Below, in pieces: positions 8,501 to 16,683 of a stretch of 64,000 nt of DNA. A program made the position numbers and the translations under genes. Position 1 is the first letter of the stretch, and each line of letters begins with the position of its first letter. A model generated the notes under the pieces. That model had not been told where the DNA came from and did not search any database. It saw nothing but the letters and a program-made list of their open reading frames with translations. Origin of the DNA: Tamaricihabitans halophyticus (lineage in GTDB: Bacteria; Actinomycetota; Actinomycetes; Mycobacteriales; Pseudonocardiaceae); the NCBI RefSeq assembly GCF_004340875.1, contig NZ_SLXQ01000001.1, forward strand, positions 1,364,001-1,428,000. The letters are read 5' to 3'.

Positions 8501-9276
8501 CCCGCCACTGCCTCGCGAAGAAAGGCGATATCGGCTGCCTGGCCATCCGGCGGAGTTTCCACCACGGCCGGCGCGTTTGCCTTGCGGAGTACCTCGGCCA
8601 ACAGCTGCGGATCGATCGTCGCGGCCGAACTGCCAACCACGTTCGCATGCCGGTCGCGCCCTGAGCCGAACTCATCGCGGGAGTTGTTCAGATGCACCAG
8701 GTCGATCCGTCCGGTGATCGCCCGAACCCGGTCGACCACATCGATCAGCTGCTCGCCCGCGGCGAAAGCGTGGCAGGTGTCCAGGCAGAATCCGGCGCCG
8801 AACTCGCCGACCGCGTCCCATAACCTGTCCAGCTGATCGACGAACCTGGCCATCGCGAAATCCCCGCCAGCGGTGTTTTCGATCAGAATGGGCACCGCGA
8901 ATCCGCCCTCGGCATGCTGGCGCTCGAAAAGTTTCCGCCAGTTCGTCACGCCGGCTTCGGGGTCCTCGCCCTGGCGCACATGCCCGCCGTGCACCACCAG
9001 ACCACGCGCGCCAACCGTCGCCGCGCCTTCCGCGTGCTGAATCACCAGCTTTCGGCTGGGAATGCGAATCCGATTGTTCAGCGAGGCAACGTTGATCATG
9101 TACGGCGAATGGATGAACACCGCGAGATCACCCGCAAGCAGCTCCTCGGCCTGCGGATGCGGTTTCGGTGCCTGCCAGCTCTGCGGATCGGCGAGAAAGA
9201 ACTGCACCGCATCCGCCGCTCGTTCGCGCGCGGCGCCGACCGGATCACCATCTTTGACATGCGCACCGATCTGCAT
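8497..9276 (-). CDS. nfo: Deoxyribonuclease IV (AP endonuclease)
   Basis: 259-aa endonuclease IV family protein. It cleaves DNA 5' to abasic sites in base excision repair using three zinc ions in a TIM barrel. Metal-ligand regions are visible: AVFIHSPYMIN and VVHGGHV (His), ILIENTAGG (Glu), CLDTCHAF (Asp, His), VHLNNS, the DRH segment and VVETP (Glu). Length is typical of bacterial Nfo (about 250-285 aa). It leads a two-gene minus-strand unit with the downstream glycosyltransferase (4-bp overlap), an unusual pairing of a repair enzyme with an envelope enzyme. Confidence 0.9.
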   Translation of the reverse strand: MQIGAHVKDGDPVGAARERAADAVQFFLADPQSWQAPKPHPQAEELLAGDLAVFIHSPYMINVASLNNRIRIPSRKLVIQHAEGAATVGARGLVVHGGHVRQGEDPEAGVTNWRKLFERQHAEGGFAVPILIENTAGGDFAMARFVDQLDRLWDAVGEFGAGFCLDTCHAFAAGEQLIDVVDRVRAITGRIDLVHLNNSRDEFGSGRDRHANVVGSSAATIDPQLLAEVLRKANAPAVVETPPDGQAADIAFLREAVAG

Positions 9277-9431
9277 AACAGCTAAGCGTAATAGGTATCT
9301 AACCCGAATCGGATGCGCTCGGTATTCTGCGTCACTACACTTCAGTAGGCTCGTTATACCTGTCAGTCACGGGTAGCTGGATCTGCCATGGATAACTGGA
9401 CTGGCTGACCGCAGGTCGAGGGGAATTAGGT

Positions 9432-10388
9432 ATGCGCAGAGCACGTAGGGCCATCGCCGCGGGCGCGGTCGGGTTCCTTGCCGCAGGCATCCCGGTGCTG
9501 GTGACCTCGGGCGGAACAGCCATGGCCGCGCCGGCGCCGATCATCGTCGGCGAATGCGGTGCCACGGTGCAGGGCAAGCCCGGTCAGCCGATTGCGCTGG
9601 ACGTCGGCGCCGCGATGGGCAAGGAGCCCGGTTCGCTCGGCACCGTCGCGCTCGGCACCGTCCAGGACGGCAACCGCACCATTGGCCTGCCGGTGGCCGA
9701 GATCGTTGACGGGCTCGGCGGCCTGACCTCGCCGATTCCGATCGTCGGCGATCTGGTCAACGGGCTGCGCGGCCTGGTTGGCGGCGTCTGCAACGTCACC
9801 ACGGACGTGGTGAACACCGCGGCCAAGCCGGTGCAGAGCGCCGCAAGTCCAGTAACCAAGCCCCTCGGCGATGTGGCCGAGCAGGGGCTGAACGCGATCG
9901 ACCCACCGCAGGAAAGTGGACCCGGCCCGAACCAGCCGGCGCCGGAGAACCCGGGGCCAAACCAGCCTGGCCCGAACCAGCCACCCGGCCAGGACTCGCT
10001 GCGGCCGGTGCTGCCCACGCCGGACGGCGGGCTCAGCGAGGGCCTGGACGCGCAGGGCCTGCAGGACTTCACCGCGAGCTTCGGTTACTCACCGATGACC
10101 GACTACAGCTCGCTGCCGTTCGACAGCGCCGGTCTGTACGCGCCCTCGCCTGGCGTCCGCTACGGCGGGCAGGTGCCCGGTTTCGCGCCCGAGTTCGGCA
10201 TCCTCGGCGAGGAGGGCAACGGCAACGGGCAGGACAAGGAAAGCGTGCGTAACGCGGGACAGGCGCAGGCGGTCCAGGCACCGACCGAGAACAACGTGAC
10301 GCTTCCAGTGCTACTCGGCGCACTGCTGCTGACCGGCGTACTCGCCGGCCTGGTCCGAACCTGGGTACTGCGCCGCACCGCCGGCTGA
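9432..10388 (+). CDS. Exported, C-terminally anchored protein, unknown
   Basis: 318-aa protein of unknown function. An N-terminal signal peptide (Arg-rich start, hydrophobic core, cleavage about AMA-AP near residue 34) leads into a region with one conserved-looking Cys pair (GECGATV at about residue 38 and GGVCNVTT about 118). A Pro/Asn/Gly-rich linker (about 160-195, GPNQPAPENPGPNQPGPNQPP) follows, then a Tyr/Ser region and a C-terminal transmembrane helix (TLPVLLGALLLTGVLAGLV) with a short Arg-containing tail. This layout (signal, domain, proline spacer, membrane anchor) is that of a surface-displayed wall-spanning protein. Good ribosome site AGGGGAATTAGGT. No close family recognised. Confidence 0.7.
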   Translation: MRRARRAIAAGAVGFLAAGIPVLVTSGGTAMAAPAPIIVGECGATVQGKPGQPIALDVGAAMGKEPGSLGTVALGTVQDGNRTIGLPVAEIVDGLGGLTSPIPIVGDLVNGLRGLVGGVCNVTTDVVNTAAKPVQSAASPVTKPLGDVAEQGLNAIDPPQESGPGPNQPAPENPGPNQPGPNQPPGQDSLRPVLPTPDGGLSEGLDAQGLQDFTASFGYSPMTDYSSLPFDSAGLYAPSPGVRYGGQVPGFAPEFGILGEEGNGNGQDKESVRNAGQAQAVQAPTENNVTLPVLLGALLLTGVLAGLVRTWVLRRTAG

Positions 10389-10506
10389 ACAACACAATCC
10401 GGGGCGGCGCGCTGAGACGCCAGCCACGGTTGGTAGCCTTGACCGGTTGACCCTCCTGTCGCGGATGGACCGCGGCCGTACAGCCCATAGGAGGTGAGTG
10501 GTCTTC

Positions 10507-10815
10507 ATGCGTCATTACGAGGTAATGGTCATCCTCGAGCCCAGCCTGGACGAGCGCAACGTCGCACCGTCGCTGGAGAAGCACCTGAACGTGATCCGCC
10601 AGGAAGGCGGCGACGTGGAAAAGGTGGACGTCTGGGGCAGGCGCCGGCTTTCCTACGAGATCAACAAGCACGCCGAAGGCATCTACGCCGTCGTCGACTT
10701 GAACTCGGAGCCGGCCACGGTCAAGGAGCTTGACCGGCAGCTTTCGCTGAACGAGACCGTGCTGCGCACCAAGGTGGTACGGCGTGACCCGAAGCGCGCG
10801 GGCGCGCGTCGCTGA
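10507..10815 (+). CDS. rpsF: 30S ribosomal protein bS6
   Basis: 102-aa small-subunit ribosomal protein S6, which binds 16S rRNA together with S18. The conserved N-terminus [15 protein letters not shown], the central [10 protein letters not shown] and the C-terminal VVRRDP identify it. Start: AGGAGG at 10489-10494 is 12 nt before ATG 10507, which gives the canonical MRHYE N-terminus; an in-frame GTG at 10498 is possible but too close to the ribosome site. First gene of the rpsF-ssb-rpsR-rplI unit, with 10-50 bp gaps. Confidence 0.96.
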   Translation: MRHYEVMVILEPSLDERNVAPSLEKHLNVIRQEGGDVEKVDVWGRRRLSYEINKHAEGIYAVVDLNSEPATVKELDRQLSLNETVLRTKVVRRDPKRAGARR

Positions 10816-10825
10816 GGCCTAACTG

Positions 10826-11314
10826 ATGGCAGGCGAAACGATCATCACCGTGGTCGGCAACCTCACCGCCGACCCCGAGCTGCGATTCACTCCGTCTGGT
10901 GCGGCGGTCGCGAACTTCACGGTCGCGTCCACGCCGCGCACCTTCGACCGCCAGTCCGGCGAGTGGAAGGACGGCGAGGCACTGTTCCTGCGCTGCAATA
11001 TCTGGCGGCAGGCGGCCGAGAACGTCGCCGAATCCCTGACCAGGGGAACCCGCGTCGTCGTACAGGGCAGGCTGCGCCAGCGCTCCTTCGAAACCAAGGA
11101 AGGCGAGAAGCGCACCGTTGTCGAACTCGAGGTTGACGAGATCGGCCCGAGCTTGCGCTACGCCACAGCCAAGGTGAACAAGGTCAGCCGTGGCGGCGGT
11201 AGCGGCGGCTTCGGCGGTGGAGGTGGCGGTGGCGCCGCCCCTGCCGACGACCCGTGGAGCTCGGCCCCGCCAGCCGGCGGTGGCGGGGGCTTCAACGACG
11301 AGCCGCCGTTCTGA
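10826..11314 (+). CDS. ssb: Single-stranded DNA-binding protein
   Basis: 162-aa SSB. An N-terminal OB fold (about residues 1-115, beginning [19 protein letters not shown]) is followed by a Gly-rich flexible linker ([14 protein letters not shown]) and the acidic tip FNDEPPF, which recruits repair and replication proteins. Encoded between rpsF and rpsR, the usual bacterial arrangement. Protects single-stranded DNA in replication, recombination and repair. Confidence 0.96.
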   Translation: MAGETIITVVGNLTADPELRFTPSGAAVANFTVASTPRTFDRQSGEWKDGEALFLRCNIWRQAAENVAESLTRGTRVVVQGRLRQRSFETKEGEKRTVVELEVDEIGPSLRYATAKVNKVSRGGGSGGFGGGGGGGAAPADDPWSSAPPAGGGGGFNDEPPF

Positions 11315-11362
11315 TCGCGCCCTAACCCCAGACCACAACACACGTTCCACAGGAGTTAAACA

Positions 11363-11599
11363 GTGGCCAAGCCACCGATTCGCAAGCCGAAGAAGAAGGT
11401 TTGCGCATTCTGCAAGGACATCAGCGCGGATATCGACTACAAGGACACCACGCTGCTGCGCAAGTACATCTCGGACCGCGGCAAGATCCGCGCTCGCCGG
11501 GTGACCGGTAACTGCAGCCAGCACCAGCGGGATGTCGCGGTCGCGGTGAAGAACGCGCGCGAGATGGCGCTCCTTCCGTACACCTCCACCGCTCGCTGA
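11363..11599 (+). CDS. rpsR: 30S ribosomal protein bS18, Zn-binding (C+) form
   Basis: 78-aa S18, partner of S6 on the platform of the 30S subunit. It keeps the CXXC pair (VCAFCKD) plus the downstream CSQH pair, so this is the zinc-binding form. Actinobacteria often carry a second, Cys-free S18 used under zinc starvation; none is in this window. Ribosome site AGGAGTT lies upstream. Confidence 0.96.
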   Translation: MAKPPIRKPKKKVCAFCKDISADIDYKDTTLLRKYISDRGKIRARRVTGNCSQHQRDVAVAVKNAREMALLPYTSTAR

Positions 11600-11631
11600 G
11601 CCGACGTTTCGGGCTGATCGGAGAACACGAT

Positions 11632-12090
11632 ATGAAGCTCATCCTCACTACCGATGTGAGCGGCCTCGGCGGTCCCGGAGACATTGTCGAGGTCAAGGAC
11701 GGCTACGGCCGTAACTACCTACTGCCCCGTGGGTTCGCCATCGTGGCGACCAAGGGGGCAGAGCGTCAGGTCGCCACGATCCGCAGGGCGCAGGAAACGC
11801 GGCGGATCCGCGATCTCGACCACGCCAGGGAAGTCAAGGCCCAGCTGGAAGGCCTCGGCGGTGTTCCGCTGAGCAAGAAGGCGGCCAGCAACAGCGGCAA
11901 GCTGTTCGGCTCGGTGACCACCAACGACGTGGCGAGCGCGATCAAGGCCGCGGGCGGTCCGCTGCTGGACAAGCGCAGCATTGACATCCCGGGGCACATC
12001 AAAACGGTGGGCAAGCACAAGTTCGCCGCACGGCTACACCCAGAGGTGACCGTGAACCTGGAACTTCAGGTCACCGCACTGCCGCAGTAG
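11632..12090 (+). CDS. rplI: 50S ribosomal protein bL9
   Basis: 152-aa L9 with the N-terminal rRNA-binding domain ([28 protein letters not shown]), a connecting helix (about residues 40-75) and a C-terminal domain ending in [12 protein letters not shown]. Last gene of the rpsF unit; a strong hairpin follows the stop. Confidence 0.96.
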   Translation: MKLILTTDVSGLGGPGDIVEVKDGYGRNYLLPRGFAIVATKGAERQVATIRRAQETRRIRDLDHAREVKAQLEGLGGVPLSKKAASNSGKLFGSVTTNDVASAIKAAGGPLLDKRSIDIPGHIKTVGKHKFAARLHPEVTVNLELQVTALPQ

Positions 12091-12104
12091 TAGCAGCACC
12101 CTTC

Positions 12105-12140
12105 AGGGCGCCGTTCGCCAAGCTTGGCGGGCGGCGCCCT
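12105..12140 (+). terminator. Terminator of the rpsF-ssb-rpsR-rplI unit
   Basis: Stem AGGGCGCCG / CGGCGCCCT (12105-12113 with 12132-12140) encloses a second perfect palindrome, CGCCAAGCTTGGCG. It begins 14 bp after the rplI stop and is followed by a short T-rich GTTGTGTT. Confidence 0.75.
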
Positions 12141-12713
12141 GTTGTGTTCCACCGTTATGTGCCACTTGCTCGGCGACTCGACGCATAGTCGAGCCACCGG
12201 TCCATTCGGTCGATGCACATGTGGTCGACGAAACTCCGCATATCGCCCCGGTCGGCTTACTTCGAACGATGCCTTGACTACTCGATCGGGCAGCGTTGAT
12301 CGCTTGGGGACAACTCTGGGTAGACACACTTTCGACACGCCCAGCCGGTCGAGTTTGGCCGACACGCCGGCGCGGCCAGAAGTATTTTCTTCCACAGCCT
12401 ATACACAGAGCCTGAACTGCGATTTTACTGTCGGCATATCGCTCCATCCCCAAGTTGTCCCCAGCTTCAGAAGCGCTTGTGGTTAGTTGCCCCAAGCCAT
12501 CAACAAGTTATCCACAAGACCGTCCCCAGTCCCATTTGCGCTGCTCCGGACGAGCGATCTAACGTCCCGTCGGCGAGACCGGCACGGGCCGATCGGCATG
12601 TGACGAAATTGCTCGCCGACACCTTGGAAACACCCGCCGGAAATGCCCGCGGGAGCCAGCGACAACTGATAAGATCGAACAGGCGTTCGAACATGGGGAG
12701 GAGGTCCGGCGCG
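12141..12713. promoter_or_regulatory. Gene-free dnaB upstream region with DnaA-box-like sites
   Basis: Comparatively AT-rich leader of more than 550 bp. It holds a perfect DnaA box TTATCCACA at 12508-12516 and two copies of the one-mismatch actinobacterial form TTGTCCCCA, one on plus (12455-12463) and one on minus (12305-12313). Weaker matches lie at 12388, 12399 and 12520. Actinobacterial DnaA prefers TTGTCCACA, so this is a plausible DnaA-binding region that could regulate dnaB. I found no protein gene here. Confidence 0.55.
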
Positions 12714-14105
12714 GTGGCGGTGACGGACGATCGGAGTTTCGCTCGACCCGCGGAGGCGAACGGCGATCGGCAGGGCGGCGGTTTCGACCGGCAGCCACCT
12801 CAGGACCTCACCGCCGAGCAGTCCGTGCTCGGCGGGATGATGCTCTCCAAGGACGCGATCGCCGACGTCGTGGAAGTCCTCCGGCCAGGTGACTTCTACC
12901 GCCCAGCACACCAGGCCGTCTACGACGTCGTGCTCGACCTTTATGGTCGCGGTGAACCTGCCGACCCGGTTACCGTTTCCGCTGAGCTAGAGCGGCGCGG
13001 CGAACTTGGCCGGGTCGGCGGTGCACCGTATCTGCATACCCTGATCGCCACCGTGCCCACGGCCGCGAATGCCGGCTACTACGCGGAGATCGTCGCGGAG
13101 AAGGCGGTGCTGCGGCGGTTGGTCGAGGCCGGCACGAAGATCGTGCAGTCCGGCTACGCCGCGGGTGACGGCAGCGATATCAACGAGGTAGTGGACCGGG
13201 CGCAGGCGGCCATCTACGAGGTTACCGAGCGGCGCACCAGCGAGGACTACCTCGCGCTCGAAGAGCTGCTGCAGCCCACGATGGACGAGATCGACGCGAT
13301 TGCCTCGCGGGGCGGGCAGTCGCAGGGCGTGCCGACCGGGTTCATGGATCTGGATGGCGTCACCAACGGCCTGCACGCCGGCCAGATGATCATCATCGCC
13401 GCCCGGCCGGGTATCGGTAAGTCGACCCTTGGGCTGGACTTCGCTCGGTCGTGTTCGATCACGCACGGCATGAGCAGCGTGATCTTCTCGCTGGAGATGA
13501 GTCGCACGGAGATCGTGATGCGCATGCTCTCCGCGGAGGCGAAGATCCGCTTGCAGGACATGCGCGGTGGCCGGATGTCCGATGATGACTGGACCAGGTT
13601 GGCCAGGCGGATGAGCGAGATCAGCGAGGCACCGCTGTTCGTCGATGACTCACCGAATATGACGATGATGGAGATCCGCGCCAAGGCCCGGCGGCTCAAG
13701 CAGCGGCACGATCTACAGCTGATCGTGGTGGACTATATGCAGCTGATGACCTCGGGTAAGCGGGTGGAGTCAAGGCAGCAGGAAGTTTCCGAGTTCTCCA
13801 GGCAGCTGAAGCTACTCGCCAAGGAACTCGAAGTCCCGGTGATCGCGATCAGCCAGCTGAACCGAGGGCCGGAACAGCGCACCGACAAACGACCGATGCT
13901 CGCCGACCTGCGTGAATCGGGTTCGCTTGAGCAGGACGCCGATATCGTGCTGCTGGTACACCGGCCGGACGCCTTCGAACTGGACGATCCACGCTCCGGC
14001 GAGGCCGATCTGATCCTTGCCAAGCATCGTGCCGGGCCGACCAGCACGGTGACCGTCGCCCATCAGCTGCACTACAGCCGCTTCGCCGACCTCGCGCAGG
14101 GGTAG
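12714..14105 (+). CDS. dnaB: Replicative DNA helicase DnaB
   Basis: 463-aa hexameric replication fork helicase. The N-terminal primase-interacting domain begins DLTAEQSVLGGMM; the RecA-like motor has Walker A ARPGIGKST (about residues 231-239), Walker B region LQLIVVDYMQLM, then SQLNRGPEQR and an Arg-finger region near the C-terminus (AKHRAGPT). The start is GTG 12714, 10 nt after the GGAGGAGG ribosome site; GTG 12720 and ATG 12693 are less well placed. No intein interrupts the Walker motif, unlike several actinobacterial dnaB genes. Separated from rplI by a long regulatory region, so probably independently transcribed. Confidence 0.95.
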   Translation: MAVTDDRSFARPAEANGDRQGGGFDRQPPQDLTAEQSVLGGMMLSKDAIADVVEVLRPGDFYRPAHQAVYDVVLDLYGRGEPADPVTVSAELERRGELGRVGGAPYLHTLIATVPTAANAGYYAEIVAEKAVLRRLVEAGTKIVQSGYAAGDGSDINEVVDRAQAAIYEVTERRTSEDYLALEELLQPTMDEIDAIASRGGQSQGVPTGFMDLDGVTNGLHAGQMIIIAARPGIGKSTLGLDFARSCSITHGMSSVIFSLEMSRTEIVMRMLSAEAKIRLQDMRGGRMSDDDWTRLARRMSEISEAPLFVDDSPNMTMMEIRAKARRLKQRHDLQLIVVDYMQLMTSGKRVESRQQEVSEFSRQLKLLAKELEVPVIAISQLNRGPEQRTDKRPMLADLRESGSLEQDADIVLLVHRPDAFELDDPRSGEADLILAKHRAGPTSTVTVAHQLHYSRFADLAQG

Positions 14106-14265
14106 CGGATCCCACGGGCTGGCCGTCGAAGATCGACATGCCGCTGCCGGTCCGGGTCCGTCCAGGCGCTAGGCTCGTACTGCGCTGTTCGGGCGGTTTG
14201 CGCCCGCCGCATTCCGTTTCGTCGGGTTACCGTCGAAGATCAGCTCATGTCCCGAAGGTCTGCCG

Positions 14266-14940
14266 ATGCCTGAATCCCGCAGCCGGTTGGCCAGTTTTTC
14301 GCTCACCAAGAGCGGGCTGATCGCCGTTGCGGTACTGCTGGTTTTCGTGGCCGGTTTCGCCGGTGCCGGCCAGCACGACGCGGACCGCGCGGGTACGTCG
14401 GCGAGTAATTCGGTGATGGGCACCGCGTACACCACCTTGAGCCCGCAGCTGCGCGGCCGGGTGACCAAGAGCCAGGACGCCGCGCAGGACGGCCGGCAAT
14501 ACCAGGCCTGGCAACAGATCGGGATGCGGCTGATCAGTTCGCGCACCGAACGCGCTGGTTCCTGCACGGCGAACTCCTACGGGCGGCTGCAACGGTTCTT
14601 TCAGCGGACTCCCTGCCAGGATCTGGACCGGATGGTGCTGCGGCTGCGCGATCCGCGCGGTAGCCAACTCAACGTTGCGGTCTCCTGGATCCGCATGCCG
14701 AATCCAGCGCTGGCGCGCGAACTGCGGGCGCTCGCCGATGCCGAGGACGCCGGCAATGTGGCACCGATCGGCAGCACCGGGCCGTATATCAGCGGCGCGC
14801 AGGCGATCGGCGTGCACCACCAGTCGTTGCGCAATGGCACCCACGTGGTGCTCGCCGAAGCGGCACCGGGGGATGCGCTTGGCGACGCCGAACGGATGCG
14901 CGCGGCCACCAAGGTGGCGGTAACCCTGCCCGAACCGTAA
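14266..14940 (+). CDS. Exported/anchored hypothetical, tandem pair member 1
   Basis: 224-aa protein of unknown function. The N-terminal segment has an uncleaved-type transmembrane helix (about 16-38, SGLIAVAVLLVFVAGFAGAG); the remainder is presumably extracytoplasmic. A recognisable core (AWQQIGMRLISSRTERAGSC, SYGRLQRFFQRTPCQDLDRM, NVAVSWIRMP, NVAPIGSTGP) contains two conserved Cys. It is homologous along its length to the next gene (15026), including identical PIGSTGP and FLQ/FFQRTPC segments, so the two arose by tandem duplication. No named domain recognised. Confidence 0.75.
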   Translation: MPESRSRLASFSLTKSGLIAVAVLLVFVAGFAGAGQHDADRAGTSASNSVMGTAYTTLSPQLRGRVTKSQDAAQDGRQYQAWQQIGMRLISSRTERAGSCTANSYGRLQRFFQRTPCQDLDRMVLRLRDPRGSQLNVAVSWIRMPNPALARELRALADAEDAGNVAPIGSTGPYISGAQAIGVHHQSLRNGTHVVLAEAAPGDALGDAERMRAATKVAVTLPEP

Positions 14941-15025
14941 CCGGGCGTTACGGGACTACTGCGCCATTCGCGGGTTACCCGGGCAAAACGGCCCGCCGGC
15001 CGGCTAGGGCTCGGACGATGGGCGG

Positions 15026-15703
15026 ATGCCCGAGTTTCGCAGCCGCCCTGATGGTTCGAAGTACCCGATTACCCCTCGCAAAGGCGGCACGATCGTCGCG
15101 GCGGCGGCACTTGGCGGAGTTGTCGCGGTCAGCAGTGGGGTCGGCGGCTTTGGTACCGGAGCGGCCGGCGGCAATGCGACCGGCGCAGCCGAGTCGGTAC
15201 TCAGTCCCGCGCTTCGCGCGAAAACCACGAAGGCAAGCGATTTCACCAAGCGCAACCAGCCGAAGCGCGCCTGGCGACAGCTTGGCCTGCGTACCTTGCG
15301 CGACCAGCTGCACGAGGCCGCGTCCTGCGTTGCGTATTCCTATGGCCAGGTCCAGAACTTCTTGCAACGGACGCCATGCCGAGAACTCGACCGCATGCTG
15401 CTGCCATTGGTCGACGCGGATGGCAACCGGCTGAACGTTGCCGTCGCCTGGGTACGGATGCCGACAAGGGGGAGTGCTCGCGAGCTTCGCGCACTGACCG
15501 ATACCGACGGCACCGGCAACATCGCCCCGATCGGCAGTACCGGACCATCGCTTGCCGGCACCGAACTGACCGGCGAGCATTACGCGTCCCGCCGGTCCGG
15601 ATCGCGCACCGTGATAGCCGAGGCAGCAAGTAGCGACCCAGCGGTCAGCTCCGCGATCCTGCAGGCCACTACCGAAGTCGCGGTGTACCTGCCGCCGCCA
15701 TGA
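15026..15703 (+). CDS. Exported/anchored hypothetical, tandem pair member 2
   Basis: 225-aa paralogue of the gene at 14266, with the same order of features: polar N-terminus, hydrophobic helix (about 20-45, TIVAAAALGGVVAVSSGVGG), then a globular part with KRAWRQLGLRTLRDQLHEAASC, GQVQNFLQRTPCRELDRM, VAVAWVRMP and NIAPIGSTGP. The two Cys match those in copy 1, suggesting a conserved disulfide outside the membrane. Function unknown; the conserved core suggests maintenance under selection in both copies. Confidence 0.75.
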   Translation: MPEFRSRPDGSKYPITPRKGGTIVAAAALGGVVAVSSGVGGFGTGAAGGNATGAAESVLSPALRAKTTKASDFTKRNQPKRAWRQLGLRTLRDQLHEAASCVAYSYGQVQNFLQRTPCRELDRMLLPLVDADGNRLNVAVAWVRMPTRGSARELRALTDTDGTGNIAPIGSTGPSLAGTELTGEHYASRRSGSRTVIAEAASSDPAVSSAILQATTEVAVYLPPP

Positions 15704-15749
15704 CAACCGCCACGGAATATTTCCCGCTCGCCGAGCGTCAACCATACTA

Positions 15750-15763
15750 GTTGAATCTTCAAC
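15750..15763. promoter_or_regulatory. MarR-like operator before dioxygenase
   Basis: Inverted repeat GTTGAA-TC-TTCAAC lies 13 bp before the dioxygenase ATG. The TTGAA-N2-TTCAA type dyad is characteristic of MarR-family repressor sites. The regulator gene is not adjacent. Its position between any promoter and the start suggests repression. Confidence 0.5.
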
Positions 15764-15776
15764 ATATGGAGCTGCT

Positions 15777-16559
15777 ATGCCCGACCAGCTGGATCGCATG
15801 CCGGTGCTTTACCTCAGCCACGGCGCTCCACCGCTTGCCGACGACCCCACCTGGACCCGCCAGCTGGCCGACTGGTCAGCTGCACTGCCCCGGCCGAAAG
15901 CCATCCTGATGGTCTCCGCGCATTGGGAAGCCGCGCCGCTCGCCATCGGTGCGACCAGCACGGTGCCGTTGGTCTATGACTTCTGGGGATTCCCGGAGCG
16001 CTATTTCCAGGTGCGCTATCCGGCCCCCGGCGCACCCGAACTCGCCGCCCAGGTACGCGGACTGCTTGCGGATTACCAACCGAGCGAGCACCCGGACCGC
16101 GGACTCGACCACGGCGCCTATGTGCCACTGGTCGAAATGTATCCAACGGCCGATATACCGGTACTACAAATTTCCATGCCCACCCTTGATCCCGCGCAGC
16201 TCATGGACGTCGGCCGGAAACTCGCCCCACTGCGCGGCGCCGGCGTGCTCATCGTGGGCAGCGGGTTTTTCACCCATAACCTGAGCGCGATCGATATGAC
16301 CGGCACGGCGGAAACCACGCCGCCGAGCTGGTCCGCCGAATTCGATGACTGGGGAGAGCAGGCACTACGTGCGGCGGATATCGACACGTTGCTCGACTTC
16401 CGGCATACCGCGCCCGCGGGGCGGCTTGCCCACCCGCGCACCGAGCATTTCGCGCCATTGTTCGTATCGCTCGGCGCCAGCCTGGACCGACCGCAACCGC
16501 AGGCGGTGATCGACGGGTTCTGGTACGGCCTGGCGAAACGCTCAGTGCAATTCAACTAG
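15777..16559 (+). CDS. Class III extradiol dioxygenase, LigB/DODA family
   Basis: 260-aa enzyme of the LigB-like class III extradiol ring-cleavage family, closest in type to 4,5-DOPA dioxygenase (YgiD). These open catechol-type rings using a non-haem Fe(II) or zinc-bound active site. Family motifs: LYLSHGAPPL (metal His15), VSAHWEA, YDFWGFPERYFQVRYPAPG, GLDHGAYVPL, VGSGFFTHNL and AHPRTEHFAPLFVSLG. Length agrees with the family (about 260). A palindromic operator-like site precedes the start, and a strong hairpin follows the stop. Physiological substrate cannot be read from sequence. Confidence 0.88.
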   Translation: MPDQLDRMPVLYLSHGAPPLADDPTWTRQLADWSAALPRPKAILMVSAHWEAAPLAIGATSTVPLVYDFWGFPERYFQVRYPAPGAPELAAQVRGLLADYQPSEHPDRGLDHGAYVPLVEMYPTADIPVLQISMPTLDPAQLMDVGRKLAPLRGAGVLIVGSGFFTHNLSAIDMTGTAETTPPSWSAEFDDWGEQALRAADIDTLLDFRHTAPAGRLAHPRTEHFAPLFVSLGASLDRPQPQAVIDGFWYGLAKRSVQFN

Positions 16560-16572
16560 CGCAAACAAAAGA

Positions 16573-16615
16573 GAACGGCACGTTTGCGCAACAGGAGCGC
16601 GCAAACGTGCCGTTC
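16573..16615. terminator. Bidirectional terminator, 17-bp perfect stem
   Basis: Perfect 17-bp inverted repeat (16573-16589 with 16599-16615, arm beginning GAACGGCACG) and a 9-nt loop. It starts 14 bp after the dioxygenase stop and lies between convergent genes, with A-rich sequence on its left flank that gives a T-tract for the minus-strand transcript. Confidence 0.85.
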
Positions 16616-16683
16616 ATACCCACCCCCGCCGGATTACTCGGGAAGGGAGAGTTTCCTGGGGTGGGCGATCAGCTGGGCCGAAC

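Noticed and set aside
12141-12713. dnaB upstream region considered as oriC
   Set aside because: dnaA, dnaN and rpmH are not adjacent, and the parS sites and parB put the origin beyond the right edge.
13390-13440. Looked for an intein in dnaB
   Set aside because: The Walker A region runs straight through and total length is normal.
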